Shown in pieces: positions 32,365-45,652 of a stretch of DNA of 64,000 nt. Each line of letters starts with the position of its first letter. Within the stretch, counting starts at the first letter, position 1. The stretch comes from Phytobacter diazotrophicus (lineage in GTDB: Bacteria > Pseudomonadota > Gammaproteobacteria > Enterobacterales > Enterobacteriaceae). The notes under the pieces were generated by a model. The model saw only the letters and a list, made by a program, of their open reading frames with translations, searched no databases and had not been told where the DNA came from. The position numbers and the translations under genes were made by a program. The DNA lies in contig SMDE01000011.1 of NCBI GenBank assembly GCA_004346725.1, positions 124,001 to 188,000 of the forward strand, in the 5' to 3' direction.

Positions 32365-33729
32365 TTAAAACCACTTTAGCTTGTCGCGCAGGCCGACGAC
32401 GCGGCCAACGATGATAAGCGCCGGGCTATCTACCTGCCGGGCCAGTTCACCCAGCTCCGTCAAAGCTCCGCTGACGACACGCTGTTTTACCGAGGTGCCG
32501 TTTTCTACCAGCGCGACGGGCATATCTGCCTGCATGCCGTGCTCAATCAATTTTTCCTGAATGGTCGCCGCCTGGTTCAGCCCCATATAGAAGACCAGCG
32601 TCTGTTTTTCTGCCGCCAGATTTGCCCAGTCCAGTTCGCCGCCAGTTTTTAAATGCCCCGTGACCAGGCGTACGCTCTGGGCATAATCCCTGTGGGTTAA
32701 CGGAATGCCTGAGTAAGCAGAACACCCTGAGGCTGCGGTAATGCCTGGGACAACCGAAAAGGGAATGCCTGCATGGCACAGGGTTTCCAGCTCTTCACCG
32801 CCGCGTCCGAAGATAAACGGATCGCCCCCTTTCAGGCGCACTACACGTTTGCCCTGTTGCGCTTCGTGCAGCAGAATCTGATTAATCTCTTCCTGCGGCA
32901 CACAGTGATAACCCGCACGTTTGCCAACAAACACCCGGTCGGCATCACGACGTACCAGATTCATGATTTCATCTGAGACCAGGCGGTCATACACCACCAC
33001 GTCGGCCTGCTGGATTTGTTGCAGCCCTTTGAGCGTCAACAAACCGGCGTCGCCCGGGCCTGCGCCGACCAGCACCACTTCGCCACGATGATCCAGCGGC
33101 TCGGCAAGCAGTTGCCCGGTAATGGCTTCAACAGCCGGAGAATCCTGATTTGCCAGCGACTGTGCGAGACGGTCATTAACAAACAGTTTTTCCCAGAAGC
33201 GGCGGCGTTCGGCAACGCTGGCAAAGTGTTCTTTTACGCGGCGACGCAGTTTGCCAGCATAGCTGGCAACGTACCCAAGATGCTGGGGAAGAACCGATTC
33301 AAGTTTTTCACGCAACAGACGCGCCAGCACCGGAGAGGTACCGCCGGAAGAGACGGCAACCATCAATGGAGAACGGTCAATAATCGAGGGCATGATAAAG
33401 CTCGCCTGCTTCGGCGCATCCACCACGTTACAGAAGATACGGCGGGATTCCGCCGCGTCGCTGACCTGCTGGTTAACCGCTTCATCATCGGTCGCGGCAA
33501 TCACCAGCCAGCAAGGGTCGAGCAGGCGCTCGTCGAAACCGCCTTCTACCAGCGTCAGCATCCCTTCGTTCGCCCACACATGAAACTGGGGAACGAAGGT
33601 GAGTGAGTTAACGGTAAGCCGTGCACCAGCATCCATCAAAAGTCGGGCTTTACGTTCGGCAACATCCCCGCCGCCTACCAGCAGGCAGGCGCGGTCGCGT
33701 AATTGACAAAAAATGGGTAAATGGTCCAC
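32365..33729 (-). CDS. cysG: Siroheme synthase CysG
   Basis: CysG makes siroheme from uroporphyrinogen III by two methylations, dehydrogenation and ferrochelation. The 454-residue protein has an N-terminal NAD-dependent dehydrogenase/ferrochelatase module ([20 protein letters not shown]) and a C-terminal SAM methyltransferase (from about 215, [15 protein letters not shown], with [13 protein letters not shown]). The start is GTG at 33,729, as in E. coli cysG. Its position behind nirBDC fits its supply of siroheme to NirB. Confidence 0.97.
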   Translation of the reverse strand: MDHLPIFCQLRDRACLLVGGGDVAERKARLLMDAGARLTVNSLTFVPQFHVWANEGMLTLVEGGFDERLLDPCWLVIAATDDEAVNQQVSDAAESRRIFCNVVDAPKQASFIMPSIIDRSPLMVAVSSGGTSPVLARLLREKLESVLPQHLGYVASYAGKLRRRVKEHFASVAERRRFWEKLFVNDRLAQSLANQDSPAVEAITGQLLAEPLDHRGEVVLVGAGPGDAGLLTLKGLQQIQQADVVVYDRLVSDEIMNLVRRDADRVFVGKRAGYHCVPQEEINQILLHEAQQGKRVVRLKGGDPFIFGRGGEELETLCHAGIPFSVVPGITAASGCSAYSGIPLTHRDYAQSVRLVTGHLKTGGELDWANLAAEKQTLVFYMGLNQAATIQEKLIEHGMQADMPVALVENGTSVKQRVVSGALTELGELARQVDSPALIIVGRVVGLRDKLKWF

Positions 33730-33803
33730 GACATCACCTCAAATACACATCATTCTGCGAGCCGCAGGTGCGTTGCCTGCGGCTCGAATTATTTGTGTCT
33801 TTA

Positions 33804-34613
33804 TTAATGGGTTGTTATTGGTTGGCTCTTCGCTGTCTGGGTTGCAGACGGACGCTCCGCTTTCGGCGTAGCATACCAGTAACCCAGGCCCATAAACACG
33901 GCACCGGAGAAAGTATTGCCCAGGGTTACCCACAACAGGTTATGACCAATTCCAGAGAGGGTATACGCTTCGCTGTGGTGACCAAACCACGAGAGGGCAA
34001 ACAGCGTCATGTTGGCAACGGAGTGCTCGTAGCCAGAGGCGATAAAGGCCAGCAGACACCACCAGATGGCGAGAAACTTTGCGGCGCCTTCGGTACGAAT
34101 CGCCATCCAGATTGCCAGGCAAACCAGCCAGTTACACAGCGCGCCTTTAAAGAACAGCACGCCTGCGGGCGCGTTGGTTTTGGCCAGTGCAACGGTATGC
34201 ACAAGGCTGGTATCCAGCGGCAGTAAGCTACCACCCCCCCAGTTATACAGCAGCGCAACCAGAACGGAACCTAACAGATTACCCAGCCAGGTTTGCGGCA
34301 GAATGGTCCACATCTGGCCCTGAGTAATGGTGCCTGCTTTCACACCGAGAGTCAGGAACATGGTATGGCCGGTAAAGAGTTCGGACCCTGCAATGATAAC
34401 CAGTGTTAAGGCGATACCGAAGGTTGCGCCCATCACCAGCGGACGCACTGACGGGTCAAGTAAGTTACCGAGGGTAAAAATCAAAATAATCCCTAAGCCC
34501 ACATAAGCGCCAGCCATAGCGGAGCTTATCCAGAAACCCACAGGATTATTTGTCGAGAGGCGTGAAATGCGCGCAGCGTTAGCCGCACACTTATTAATCG
34601 TGTCTGTAAACAT
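33804..34613 (-). CDS. nirC: Nitrite transporter NirC
   Basis: NirC is a formate/nitrite-transporter (FNT) family pentameric channel for nitrite. The 269-residue protein has six hydrophobic segments (for example SAMAGAYVGLGIILIFTLG). The cytoplasmic tail after the last segment is Lys/Gln/Thr-rich. It lies between nirD and cysG in the nir operon. Confidence 0.97.
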   Translation of the reverse strand: MFTDTINKCAANAARISRLSTNNPVGFWISSAMAGAYVGLGIILIFTLGNLLDPSVRPLVMGATFGIALTLVIIAGSELFTGHTMFLTLGVKAGTITQGQMWTILPQTWLGNLLGSVLVALLYNWGGGSLLPLDTSLVHTVALAKTNAPAGVLFFKGALCNWLVCLAIWMAIRTEGAAKFLAIWWCLLAFIASGYEHSVANMTLFALSWFGHHSEAYTLSGIGHNLLWVTLGNTFSGAVFMGLGYWYATPKAERPSATQTAKSQPITTH

Positions 34614-34682
34614 AGTGTTGATTACCCAAAGTTAAAAAAGAAAAAGGTTTAAAAAGTGGGGGCATTGCACCCCCACTGGAAA

Positions 34683-35009
34683 TTACGCTTTAAGTTGCAC
34701 CACACCGTCTTTTACACGGGCGTCGAAATGGTCGACAGAACGGCTTTCATCTTCAAGGCACATGCCGTCACGCAGGCGGAAACGCTGTTTTTTCAGCGGG
34801 CTGGCGACCCACAACTCCCCGTTGTGCTCGGCAATCAGGCCGCGCGACAGCACGCTTGCCTGAAAGAACGGGTCGATATTGCTGATCGCGTAAACCTGGT
34901 CATCGTGACGCGGGCGGAAAATGGCCACCTGTTTGCCATTCAGCAGGGCACAGACGCCGGTTGCCGGGACGATATCGTCAATTTTGCAGATAGTGTTCCA
35001 CTGGCTCAT
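34683..35009 (-). CDS. nirD: Nitrite reductase (NADH) small subunit
   Basis: NirD is the 108-residue Rieske-fold small subunit of assimilatory-type cytoplasmic NADH nitrite reductase. As in E. coli NirD, it lacks the Cys/His ligands of a true Rieske cluster. Its ATG overlaps the nirB stop by 4 bp. Confidence 0.97.
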   Translation of the reverse strand: MSQWNTICKIDDIVPATGVCALLNGKQVAIFRPRHDDQVYAISNIDPFFQASVLSRGLIAEHNGELWVASPLKKQRFRLRDGMCLEDESRSVDHFDARVKDGVVQLKA

Positions 35010-37549
35010 ACGGTTTCCTCCACCATTTTGACCGGGATGCGTTCATATGGCGTTGCCGGACGATGTTGCTCGCGTTCTGCCACAACCTGAACGTTCGGGT
35101 CGCGTTTGTCGCTGTTGATAAAGTGTTTGAAGCGAACCTGTGCCTGCGGGTTGTTGACGGTTTCTGTCCATTCGCAGATAACGGCGTCGCGCAGGCGCGC
35201 CATTTCGGCTTCAAGCTGGTCGTTCAGACCCAGTTTGTTGTCGATGATGACGCTTTTGAGGTAAGCGATGCCGCCTTCCAGATTATCCAGCCAGGAGGCC
35301 GTACGGGTCAGTTTGTCGGCCGTGCGGATATAGAACATCATGAAACGGTCGAGGTATTTGAGCAGGGTTTCACGGTCGAGATCCGCCGCCAGCAAATCCG
35401 CATGGCGTGGTTTCATCCCGCCGTTGCCGCAAACATACAGGTTCCAGCCTTTTTCAGTAGCGATAATGCCTACATCTTTACCCTGTGCTTCGGCACATTC
35501 ACGGGTACAGCCGGAAACGCCAAACTTCATTTTGTGCGGAGTGCGGATGCCTTTGTAGCGGTTTTCCAGCTCAACGCCGAAGCCCACGCTGTCCCCCACG
35601 CCGTAGCGGCACCAGGTGCTGCCCACGCAGGTTTTCGCCATTCGCAGCGCTTTAGCATACGCGTGACCCGTTTCGAAGCCTGCTTCAATCAACTGACGCC
35701 AGATTTCCGGCAGATCGTCTTTCTGCGCACCAAACAAGCCAATACGCTGTGAGCCGGTGATTTTGGTGTAGAGATTAAATTCGCGGGCGATACGGCCCAC
35801 TTCCATCAGCCCTTCCGGGGTGATTTCGCCTCCGGCAGAGCGCGGGATCACAGAGTAGGTGCCGTCCTTCTGGATGTTTGCCAGGAAGTTGTCGTTGGTA
35901 TCCTGCAGTGGCGTGTGCTGCGGTTTCAGAATGTATTCGTTCCAGCAGGAGGCCAGCAGAGAACCCACGGTTGGTTTACACACTTCACAACCGTAGCCTT
36001 TGCCATATTTCGCCAGCAATTCGTCGAAAGATTTAATGCCTTCAACGCGAATCAGGTGATAGAGCTCCTGACGGGAGTAGGCGAAGTGTTCACACAGGTT
36101 ATTGGTGACTTCGATGCCCTGTTTCGCCAGCTCGGCGTTCAGCACCTGGGTGACCAGCGGAATACAGCCGCCGCAGCCAGTACCGGCTTTGGTTTCTGCT
36201 TTCAGTGCGGCAACGGTGTGGCAGCCTTTGTTGATGGCGGCGACCAGCATGCCTTTGGTGACGTCGAAGCAGGAACAGATTTGTGCGCTGTCCGGCAGTT
36301 TATCCACGCCGATAGACGGTTTGCCGCTGCTGGCGTGTGCTGGCAGGATCAAGGCATCGGGGTTTTCCGGTAGTTCGATAGCATTCAGCACCAGTTGCAA
36401 CAGGTTGCCGAAGTCGCTGGTGTCACCAACCAGTACCGCGCCGAGCAGGGTTTTGTTGTCAGGGCTAACGATAAGGCGTTTGTAGACTTCTTTGCTTTCG
36501 TCGAGGTAAACGTAGCTACGTGCGCCCGGCGTGCGACCATGCGCATCGCCGATACCGCCAACGTCCACGCCCAGCAGTTTCAGCTTGGCGCTCATGTCTG
36601 CACCCGCAAAGGCGTTAGCATTGCCGAGGATATGGTCCACGGCGACCTGCGCCATTTTGTAGCCCGGTGCGACCAGACCGTACACATGGCTATTCCAGCT
36701 CGCACATTCGCCAATCGCGTAGATATCCGGGTCAGAGGTCTGACAGGTGTCGTTAATCACGATACCGCCACGCTGCGCGACATCCAGCCCACATTGGGTC
36801 GCCAGTTTGTCGCGCGGGCGAATACCGGTTGAGAAGACGATAAAGTCGACTTCCAGCTCGGTACCGTCGGCAAAGCGCATGGTTTTGCGCGCGCTTGTCC
36901 CTTCCTGGACGATCTCTTTGGTGTTTTTGCTGGTGTGCACACGCACACCCATGCTTTCGATCTTGCGTTTAAGCTGTTCACCGCCCATCTGATCGAGCTG
37001 TTCAGCCATCAGCATGGGAGCAAATTCAATAACGTGCGTTTCAACGCCGAGGTTTTTCAGTGCGCCGGCGGCTTCCAGACCGAGCAGGCCACCGCCGACC
37101 ACCGCACCACGTTTGCTGCGACGAGCGCAGGATTCAATGGCGTTGAGGTCTTCAATGGTGCGGTAAACAAAGCAATCCTGGGTTTCGGAGCCTTTAATGG
37201 GCGGGATCCATGGGTAAGAGCCAGTCGCCATGATCAGTTTGTCATAATAGACGGTACGACCGGCGCTGGAGTGGATCACTTTCTCCTGGCGGTTGATGGT
37301 AATCGCACGTTCGCCAACGAGAACGTTAACGCCGTGCTTTTCGTAGTAACCTTCACGTACCAGCGACAGTTCTTCCGCAGTATGATGCGAAAAGTAGGAA
37401 GACAGGTGAACGCGATCGTAGGCTTTACGGGGTTCTTCACAAAAAACGGTAATATCGAACTGGCTGGCATCTGCTTTATCGAGGAGATCCTCAATAAAAC
37501 GGTGGCCGACCATGCCGTTACCGATTATAGCGAGTTTGACTTTGCTCAT
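35006..37549 (-). CDS. nirB: Nitrite reductase (NADH) large subunit
   Basis: NirB reduces nitrite to ammonium in the cytoplasm with NADH. The 847-residue protein shows, in order: an FAD domain (LAIIGNGMVGHRFIEDLL), an NAD domain (AVVGGGLLGLEAAGALK), a BFD-type [2Fe-2S] region with a CxC...CxxC pattern (ICSCFD, GTGCGGC, near 425-460), and the siroheme/[4Fe-4S] site (TCVGSTWCRYG and SGCTRECAEAQGKD, near 640-690). It heads nirBDC-cysG, with FNR and NarL/NarP sites upstream. Confidence 0.98.
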   Translation of the reverse strand: MSKVKLAIIGNGMVGHRFIEDLLDKADASQFDITVFCEEPRKAYDRVHLSSYFSHHTAEELSLVREGYYEKHGVNVLVGERAITINRQEKVIHSSAGRTVYYDKLIMATGSYPWIPPIKGSETQDCFVYRTIEDLNAIESCARRSKRGAVVGGGLLGLEAAGALKNLGVETHVIEFAPMLMAEQLDQMGGEQLKRKIESMGVRVHTSKNTKEIVQEGTSARKTMRFADGTELEVDFIVFSTGIRPRDKLATQCGLDVAQRGGIVINDTCQTSDPDIYAIGECASWNSHVYGLVAPGYKMAQVAVDHILGNANAFAGADMSAKLKLLGVDVGGIGDAHGRTPGARSYVYLDESKEVYKRLIVSPDNKTLLGAVLVGDTSDFGNLLQLVLNAIELPENPDALILPAHASSGKPSIGVDKLPDSAQICSCFDVTKGMLVAAINKGCHTVAALKAETKAGTGCGGCIPLVTQVLNAELAKQGIEVTNNLCEHFAYSRQELYHLIRVEGIKSFDELLAKYGKGYGCEVCKPTVGSLLASCWNEYILKPQHTPLQDTNDNFLANIQKDGTYSVIPRSAGGEITPEGLMEVGRIAREFNLYTKITGSQRIGLFGAQKDDLPEIWRQLIEAGFETGHAYAKALRMAKTCVGSTWCRYGVGDSVGFGVELENRYKGIRTPHKMKFGVSGCTRECAEAQGKDVGIIATEKGWNLYVCGNGGMKPRHADLLAADLDRETLLKYLDRFMMFYIRTADKLTRTASWLDNLEGGIAYLKSVIIDNKLGLNDQLEAEMARLRDAVICEWTETVNNPQAQVRFKHFINSDKRDPNVQVVAEREQHRPATPYERIPVKMVEETV

Positions 37550-37607
37550 TTTTGCCTCGATTTCTTTTCTATTACTGCCTACCTTAACGATTCAGCCCCG
37601 GCACTTA

Positions 37608-37621
37608 TTGATGCAGGTCAA
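37608..37621 (-). promoter_or_regulatory. FNR site of the nirB promoter
   Basis: Read toward nirB the element is TTGACCTGCATCAA, one mismatch from TTGAT-N4-ATCAA. Its centre is 28 bp from the NarL/NarP site centre, the spacing of the E. coli nirB promoter (-41.5 and -69.5). That places the start of transcription near 37,573. Confidence 0.85.
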
Positions 37622-37634
37622 ATACATCTTCGCC

Positions 37635-37650
37635 TACCACTTAATGGGTA
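37635..37650 (-). promoter_or_regulatory. NarL/NarP 7-2-7 site of the nirB promoter
   Basis: TACCCAT-TA-AGTGGTA (read toward nirB) is the classical inverted heptamer pair of NarL/NarP. It is positioned upstream of FNR exactly as in E. coli. It should give nitrate/nitrite stimulation under anaerobiosis. Confidence 0.85.
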
Positions 37651-37751
37651 GATAATTGATTTTGATGGTTTTTTATAAGTCGCGGATCTGTCAGGCTTTT
37701 CAGAATTGTGGAAATTGTGTACAAAAAAAGATGTGAATTTATGGCAATTGC

Positions 37752-37768
37752 CTGAAACAACGTTTCAG
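37752..37768 (+). promoter_or_regulatory. 17-bp palindrome upstream of the codA-like gene
   Basis: CTGAAAC-AAC-GTTTCAG has perfect 7-bp arms and ends 21 bp before the ATG at 37,790. This is a typical repressor position. The odd-length centre does not fit PurR (which has a central CG), although PurR controls codBA in E. coli. The binding protein is unknown. Confidence 0.5.
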
Positions 37769-37789
37769 TGATAACCAGGGGGTAGAAGC

Positions 37790-39085
37790 ATGACGGCAAC
37801 ACCACTTTGGCTGGTTCAGAACGTTCATTTACCTGGGCGAAAAGGGCTATGGCAAATCGCGATTGAGAAGGGCCACTTCGGTGACATCACCCCGATGAGC
37901 GCCCCACAGCATGAAAGTTATGAAGTCTTAAACGCCAGGGGCGGGCTGGCGCTGCCGCCATTTATTGAACCGCACATTCACCTGGATACCACCCAAACCG
38001 CAGGCGAGCCAAACTGGAATCAGTCGGGAACGCTATTTGAGGGGATTGAACGCTGGGCGGAACGCAAAGCGTTACTCAGCCATGATGATGTGAAAAAGCG
38101 CGCCTGGCAGACGTTAAAATGGCAAATGGCGAACGGTATTCAGCATGTACGCACCCATGTCGATGTCTCCGACCCGACGCTGACAGCGCTCAAAGCAATG
38201 CTGGAAGTGAAACAGGAAGTCGCCCCCTGGATAGACCTGCAAATCGTCGCCTTCCCGCAAGAGGGGATCTTGTCTTACCCCAACGGCGCAGCGTTGCTGG
38301 AAGAGGCCTTACAGCTTGGCGCGGATGTGGTAGGGGCGATTCCCCATTTTGAATTTACCCGCGAGTATGGGGTGGAATCACTGCATATCGCCTTTGAACT
38401 GGCGCAGAAATATGACCGACCACTGGATATTCACTGTGACGAGATCGACGACGAACAGTCGAGGTTTGTCGAAACGGTCGCCGCGCTGGCGCTGAAAATG
38501 GAAATGGGGTCGCGCGTTACCGCCAGCCACACGACGGCGATGCACTCCTATAACGGCGCCTATACTTCTCGCCTTTTCCGCTTGCTGAAACTCTCCGGTA
38601 TCAACTTTGTCGCCAATCCGCTGGTGAATATCCATCTGCAGGGGCGTTTTGATGATTACCCGAAGCGGCGTGGGATCACCCGCGTGAAGGAGATGCTGGC
38701 CGCCGGGATTAACGTCTGCTTCGGCCATGATGATGTCTTTGATCCCTGGTATCCACTCGGCACGGGCAATATGTTGCAGGTGCTGCATATGGGTCTGCAT
38801 GTTTGCCAGTTGATGGGGTATCAGCAAATCGACGATGGCCTGCGGTTGATTACCGATAATAGCGCCAGAACCTTTGGTCTGGATGATTACGGTATTGAGC
38901 CGGGTAACCCGGCGAATATGATCATTTTACCGGTTGAGAGCGGTTTTGATGCGGTGCGATGTCAGTCGCCGGTGCGCTGGTCCATTCGCCAGGGGCGGGT
39001 GATTGCTACCACGCAACCTGCGCAAACCTGGATTCAGACGGACAGCGGCGGTGAAGAAGTGGCGTTTCATCGCAAGAGTGAGTGA
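37790..39085 (+). CDS. codA: Cytosine deaminase (CodA-like)
   Basis: CodA hydrolyses cytosine to uracil and ammonia for pyrimidine salvage. The 431-residue amidohydrolase is highly similar to E. coli CodA over most of its length. Metal and active-site segments are present: [17 protein letters not shown] (His-x-His), HCDEIDDEQ (His and catalytic Glu), [14 protein letters not shown] and [12 protein letters not shown] (Asp). The N-terminal 50 and C-terminal 25 residues diverge more. There is no codB permease beside it. It occupies the place of tsgA between nirB and ppiA. Start ATG at 37,790 follows a GGGGGT-type Shine-Dalgarno. Confidence 0.9.
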   Translation: MTATPLWLVQNVHLPGRKGLWQIAIEKGHFGDITPMSAPQHESYEVLNARGGLALPPFIEPHIHLDTTQTAGEPNWNQSGTLFEGIERWAERKALLSHDDVKKRAWQTLKWQMANGIQHVRTHVDVSDPTLTALKAMLEVKQEVAPWIDLQIVAFPQEGILSYPNGAALLEEALQLGADVVGAIPHFEFTREYGVESLHIAFELAQKYDRPLDIHCDEIDDEQSRFVETVAALALKMEMGSRVTASHTTAMHSYNGAYTSRLFRLLKLSGINFVANPLVNIHLQGRFDDYPKRRGITRVKEMLAAGINVCFGHDDVFDPWYPLGTGNMLQVLHMGLHVCQLMGYQQIDDGLRLITDNSARTFGLDDYGIEPGNPANMIILPVESGFDAVRCQSPVRWSIRQGRVIATTQPAQTWIQTDSGGEEVAFHRKSE

Positions 39086-39099
39086 AGCTGATAGCAGAA

Positions 39100-39120
39100 T
39101 GACCACACAATGCGTGGTCA
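39100..39120 (+). other. Hairpin after the codA-like gene
   Basis: TGACCAC-ACAATGC-GTGGTCA: a perfect 7-bp stem, 14 bp after the stop. No T-run follows, so terminator function is uncertain. Confidence 0.45.
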
Positions 39121-39228
39121 GCCTGCGTAACATATGTTTCAATTGCGTAAAATTAAGTAAAAGGCTGGCCTGGTGGCGGAGTGCTCTTTAGAATCAAGCC
39201 ACTCGCTTTCTTACCTGTATTTCGTTAA

Positions 39229-39810
<582 letters not shown>

Positions 39811-39916
39811 TCTTTTTTTCGCACGGGCCGTCCGGCCTGTGCGCGTTCTCCTCCCTGCGTGACGCGAAATTGCTGCTTATACTTGTGGCACATGAGCGAG
39901 ACATCAGGGAGGCGTT

Positions 39917-40087
39917 ATGACCAAAAAACTCACCGACCGACAAAAATCCCGTCTCTGGGAGCAAGACCGTAATGTCAATTTTCAGGCCAGCAGGCGTCTT
40001 GAAGGCGTTGAAAGCCCGCTGGTAACGCTTACAGCCGATGAAGCGCTGGCGCGTATTGAAGAGCTAAGGAGGCACTATGAGCGATAA
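39917..40087 (+). CDS. yhfG: FicA-type antitoxin YhfG
   Basis: YhfG is the small antitoxin partner of Fic. The 56-residue product carries the inhibitory motif (S/T)xxxE(G/N) as SRRLEG (Ser25, Glu29, Gly30), whose Glu blocks ATP gamma-phosphate positioning in Fic proteins. The strong Shine-Dalgarno GGGAGG precedes ATG 39,917. The last 11 bp overlap fic, so toxin and antitoxin are translationally coupled. It is one residue longer than the E. coli protein. Confidence 0.92.
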   Translation: MTKKLTDRQKSRLWEQDRNVNFQASRRLEGVESPLVTLTADEALARIEELRRHYER

Positions 40088-40679
40088 ATTCGGCGACGGT
40101 CGCGATCCTTACTTCTACTCTGGCCTCAATGTTATGCGCAACAGGCTGGGTATTCGCGAGGCGCAACGGCTGGAACAGGCGGCATGGGAGCTCACCGCGT
40201 TACGTGCCGCCACGCTGGAACTGGGTCCGCTGGCCCGAGGGCTGCCACATCTGTGCGCCATTCACCGTCATATTTACCAGGACGTCTTCGACTGGGCGGG
40301 ACAGGTACGCGAAGTGGATATCTATCAGGGAGATACGCGTTTCTGCCATTTCGAATATATCGAAAAAGAGGGGAATGCGTTAATGCAGTCGCTGGAAGAC
40401 GAAGAGTGGCTACAGGGGCTTGGGAAGGAAGAATTTATTGAGCGACTGGCGCATTACTACTGTGAAATCAATGTGCTGCATCCATTTCGTATAGGCAATG
40501 GCATTGCCCAGCGGATTTTCTTTGAGCAGCTTGCGCTGCATGCCGGATACCGGCTGGACTGGCGTGGCGTCGACCCGGAAAACTGGAGTAAAGCGAACCA
40601 GACCGGGGCGATGGGTGACCTAAAACCGCTGTGCGAGATCTTCGGCAAAGTGGTAAGCGAAGCCGTCGAAACTGAGTAG
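40077..40679 (+). CDS. fic: Fic family AMPylator (FicT toxin)
   Basis: Class I FicT enzymes AMPylate targets; related FicTs modify GyrB and ParE. The 200-residue length equals E. coli Fic. The Fic core reads [12 protein letters not shown], near residue 135. Compared with the canonical HPFx(D/E)GNGR motif, the Mg-binding acidic residue is Ile and the first Arg after GNG is Ile; the catalytic His and final Arg remain. E. coli K-12 Fic is similarly degenerate (HPFRVGSG), so activity may be low or altered. It overlaps yhfG upstream and is followed by pabA. Confidence 0.93.
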   Translation: MSDKFGDGRDPYFYSGLNVMRNRLGIREAQRLEQAAWELTALRAATLELGPLARGLPHLCAIHRHIYQDVFDWAGQVREVDIYQGDTRFCHFEYIEKEGNALMQSLEDEEWLQGLGKEEFIERLAHYYCEINVLHPFRIGNGIAQRIFFEQLALHAGYRLDWRGVDPENWSKANQTGAMGDLKPLCEIFGKVVSEAVETE

Positions 40680-40709
40680 AATAGGGCGGCTTAAAATGAT
40701 GAGGCCGCC

Positions 40710-41282
40710 ATGATCCTGCTTATTGATAATTACGACTCTTTTACCTGGAACCTGTATCAGTACTTTTGCGAACTGGGGGCACAGGTCGAGGTCAGGCGTA
40801 ATGATGAGATCACCCTGGTGGATATTGCGATTATGGCCCCCAAAAAGATCGTGATATCCCCAGGCCCCTGCACGCCGGATGAATCGGGTATCTCGCTGGA
40901 GGTTATTCGCCACTATGCTGGCACGTTGCCGATTCTCGGCGTCTGCCTCGGTCACCAGGCCATCGCCCAGGTTTTTGGCGCTCGCATTGTCCGGGCGCAA
41001 CAGGTTATGCACGGGAAAACCTCTCCGATAACCCATACCGGGCAGGGCGTTTTTCGCGGCCTGAATAATCCGTTAACCGTCACGCGCTACCACTCTTTGT
41101 TGATCGATCCGCCTTCATTACCGGACTGCTTTGAGGTGACCGCCTGGAGCGAGACGCAAGAGATCATGGGGATTCGCCATCGTCAGTGGGATCTGGAAGG
41201 CGTGCAGTTTCACCCGGAAAGTATTCTTAGCGAGCAGGGACATGCGTTATTGAATAACTTTTTGCATCGCGCCGATTTTTAG
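40710..41282 (+). CDS. pabA: Aminodeoxychorismate synthase, glutaminase subunit PabA
   Basis: PabA supplies ammonia from glutamine to PabB for 4-amino-4-deoxychorismate, the precursor of p-aminobenzoate and folate. The 190-residue class I glutamine amidotransferase has the nucleophile Cys in [11 protein letters not shown] and the His-Glu pair in VQFHPESIL. It starts 30 bp after fic, as in E. coli, where fic and pabA are cotranscribed. Confidence 0.96.
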   Translation: MILLIDNYDSFTWNLYQYFCELGAQVEVRRNDEITLVDIAIMAPKKIVISPGPCTPDESGISLEVIRHYAGTLPILGVCLGHQAIAQVFGARIVRAQQVMHGKTSPITHTGQGVFRGLNNPLTVTRYHSLLIDPPSLPDCFEVTAWSETQEIMGIRHRQWDLEGVQFHPESILSEQGHALLNNFLHRADF

Positions 41283-41293
41283 TTGCCATTGAG

Positions 41294-41328
41294 TGATTTT
41301 TTATGCATATTTCGTGATTATATTTTCA
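41294..41328 (+). promoter_or_regulatory. Double ARG box upstream of argD
   Basis: TGATTTTTTATGCA (41,294-41,307) and TGATTATATTTTCA (41,315-41,328) each fit the TGA-N8-TCA/GCA skeleton of ARG boxes. Their starts are 21 bp apart, the spacing used by hexameric ArgR. They lie in the 79-bp gap before argD, which is ArgR-repressed in E. coli. Confidence 0.7.
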
Positions 41329-41346
41329 CTTCTACTTCTTGTTTAA

Positions 41347-44672
<3,326 letters not shown>

Positions 44673-44710
44673 AAACGGCGCATCGTTAAGGGCGATGCGC
44701 CGCTTGAGAA

Positions 44711-45343
44711 TTAACGTGTACCGTACACGACAATGGTTTTACCGTGCGCGGAGATCAGGTTTTGATCTTCCAGCATTTTCAGGATGCGGCCGACGGTTTC
44801 GCGGGAACAGCCAACGATCTGACCAATTTCCTGGCGGGTAATTTTAATTTGCATACCGTCCGGGTGGGTCATTGCATCCGGTTGTTTCGCCAGATTCAGC
44901 AACGTCTGTGCGATACGGCCCGTCACATCAAGGAAGGCGAGGTTACCGACTTTTTCCGAGGTGACCTGCAGGCGACGCGCCATCTGGGAAGATAAGCGCA
45001 TCAGGATATCCGGGTTCACCTGAATTAACTGGCGGAATTTTTTGTAGGAGATTTCGGCCACTTCACAAGCGGTTTTAGCGCGTACCCATGCACTGCGCTC
45101 CTGACCCTCTTCGAACAGACCCAGTTCACCGATAAAATCTCCCTGGTTAAGGTAAGAGAGGATCATCTCTTTACCTTCTTCATCCTTGATTAGCACAGCC
45201 ACTGAGCCTTTGACGATGTAATACAACGTTTCCGCTTTTTCACCCTGGTGAATCAGCGTGCTCTTCGACGGGTACTTATGAATGTGGCAATGAGACAAGA
45301 ACCATTCGAGAGTCGGGTCTGTTTGCGGTTTGCCAAGCACCAT
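44711..45343 (-). CDS. crp: cAMP receptor protein CRP
   Basis: CRP is the global cAMP-dependent regulator. The 210-residue product is essentially identical to E. coli CRP. It has the cyclic-nucleotide site ([20 protein letters not shown] with FIGE), the dimer helix and the HTH ([20 protein letters not shown]). The first Met is encoded at 45,343 with [10 protein letters not shown]. It is divergent from yhfA. Confidence 0.99.
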   Translation of the reverse strand: MVLGKPQTDPTLEWFLSHCHIHKYPSKSTLIHQGEKAETLYYIVKGSVAVLIKDEEGKEMILSYLNQGDFIGELGLFEEGQERSAWVRAKTACEVAEISYKKFRQLIQVNPDILMRLSSQMARRLQVTSEKVGNLAFLDVTGRIAQTLLNLAKQPDAMTHPDGMQIKITRQEIGQIVGCSRETVGRILKMLEDQNLISAHGKTIVVYGTR

Positions 45344-45652
45344 GCGCGGTTATCCTCTGTTATAAGCTGGCTCCAGACGCTGGATTCACATATCGCGTCC
45401 GGGGTTGCAATCTATCTTCCCCATACCTGGGAAGTGGACCGTCAGACATGCCTGCGGCCTGTAATATGTGATGTCCTCTGCATACATGCATAACGTCAAT
45501 GTATCACTGTAGCATCGTGATTGTTTTAGCATAGCTTTTGTCGCGTGTCTCCTGGTGTCTCGCTTCAGCTTGACGCAGGTCGCCTTCCGTTGCGAGTTTT
45601 CTTATGTGCGCGTAATCTGTAAAGAAAACTGTAACTCCGGAGTGAATTAAAA
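45344..45652. promoter_or_regulatory. Divergent crp / yhfA intergenic region
   Basis: 309 bp holding both promoters. E. coli crp has a long leader and CRP autoregulatory sites. Here I find only half-sites (ATGTGA near 45,466 and TTCACATAT near 45,384) and no full TGTGA-N6-TCACA match. No small ORF stands out. Confidence 0.5.

Noticed and set aside
37752-37768. PurR box before the codA-like gene
   Set aside because: The palindrome has an odd-length AAC centre, while PurR sites have a CG centre with GCAAACGTTTGC-like arms.
45466-45482. Possible CRP autoregulatory site upstream of crp (TGTGA-N6-CTGCA)
   Set aside because: The right half-site does not match TCACA; not strong enough to annotate.
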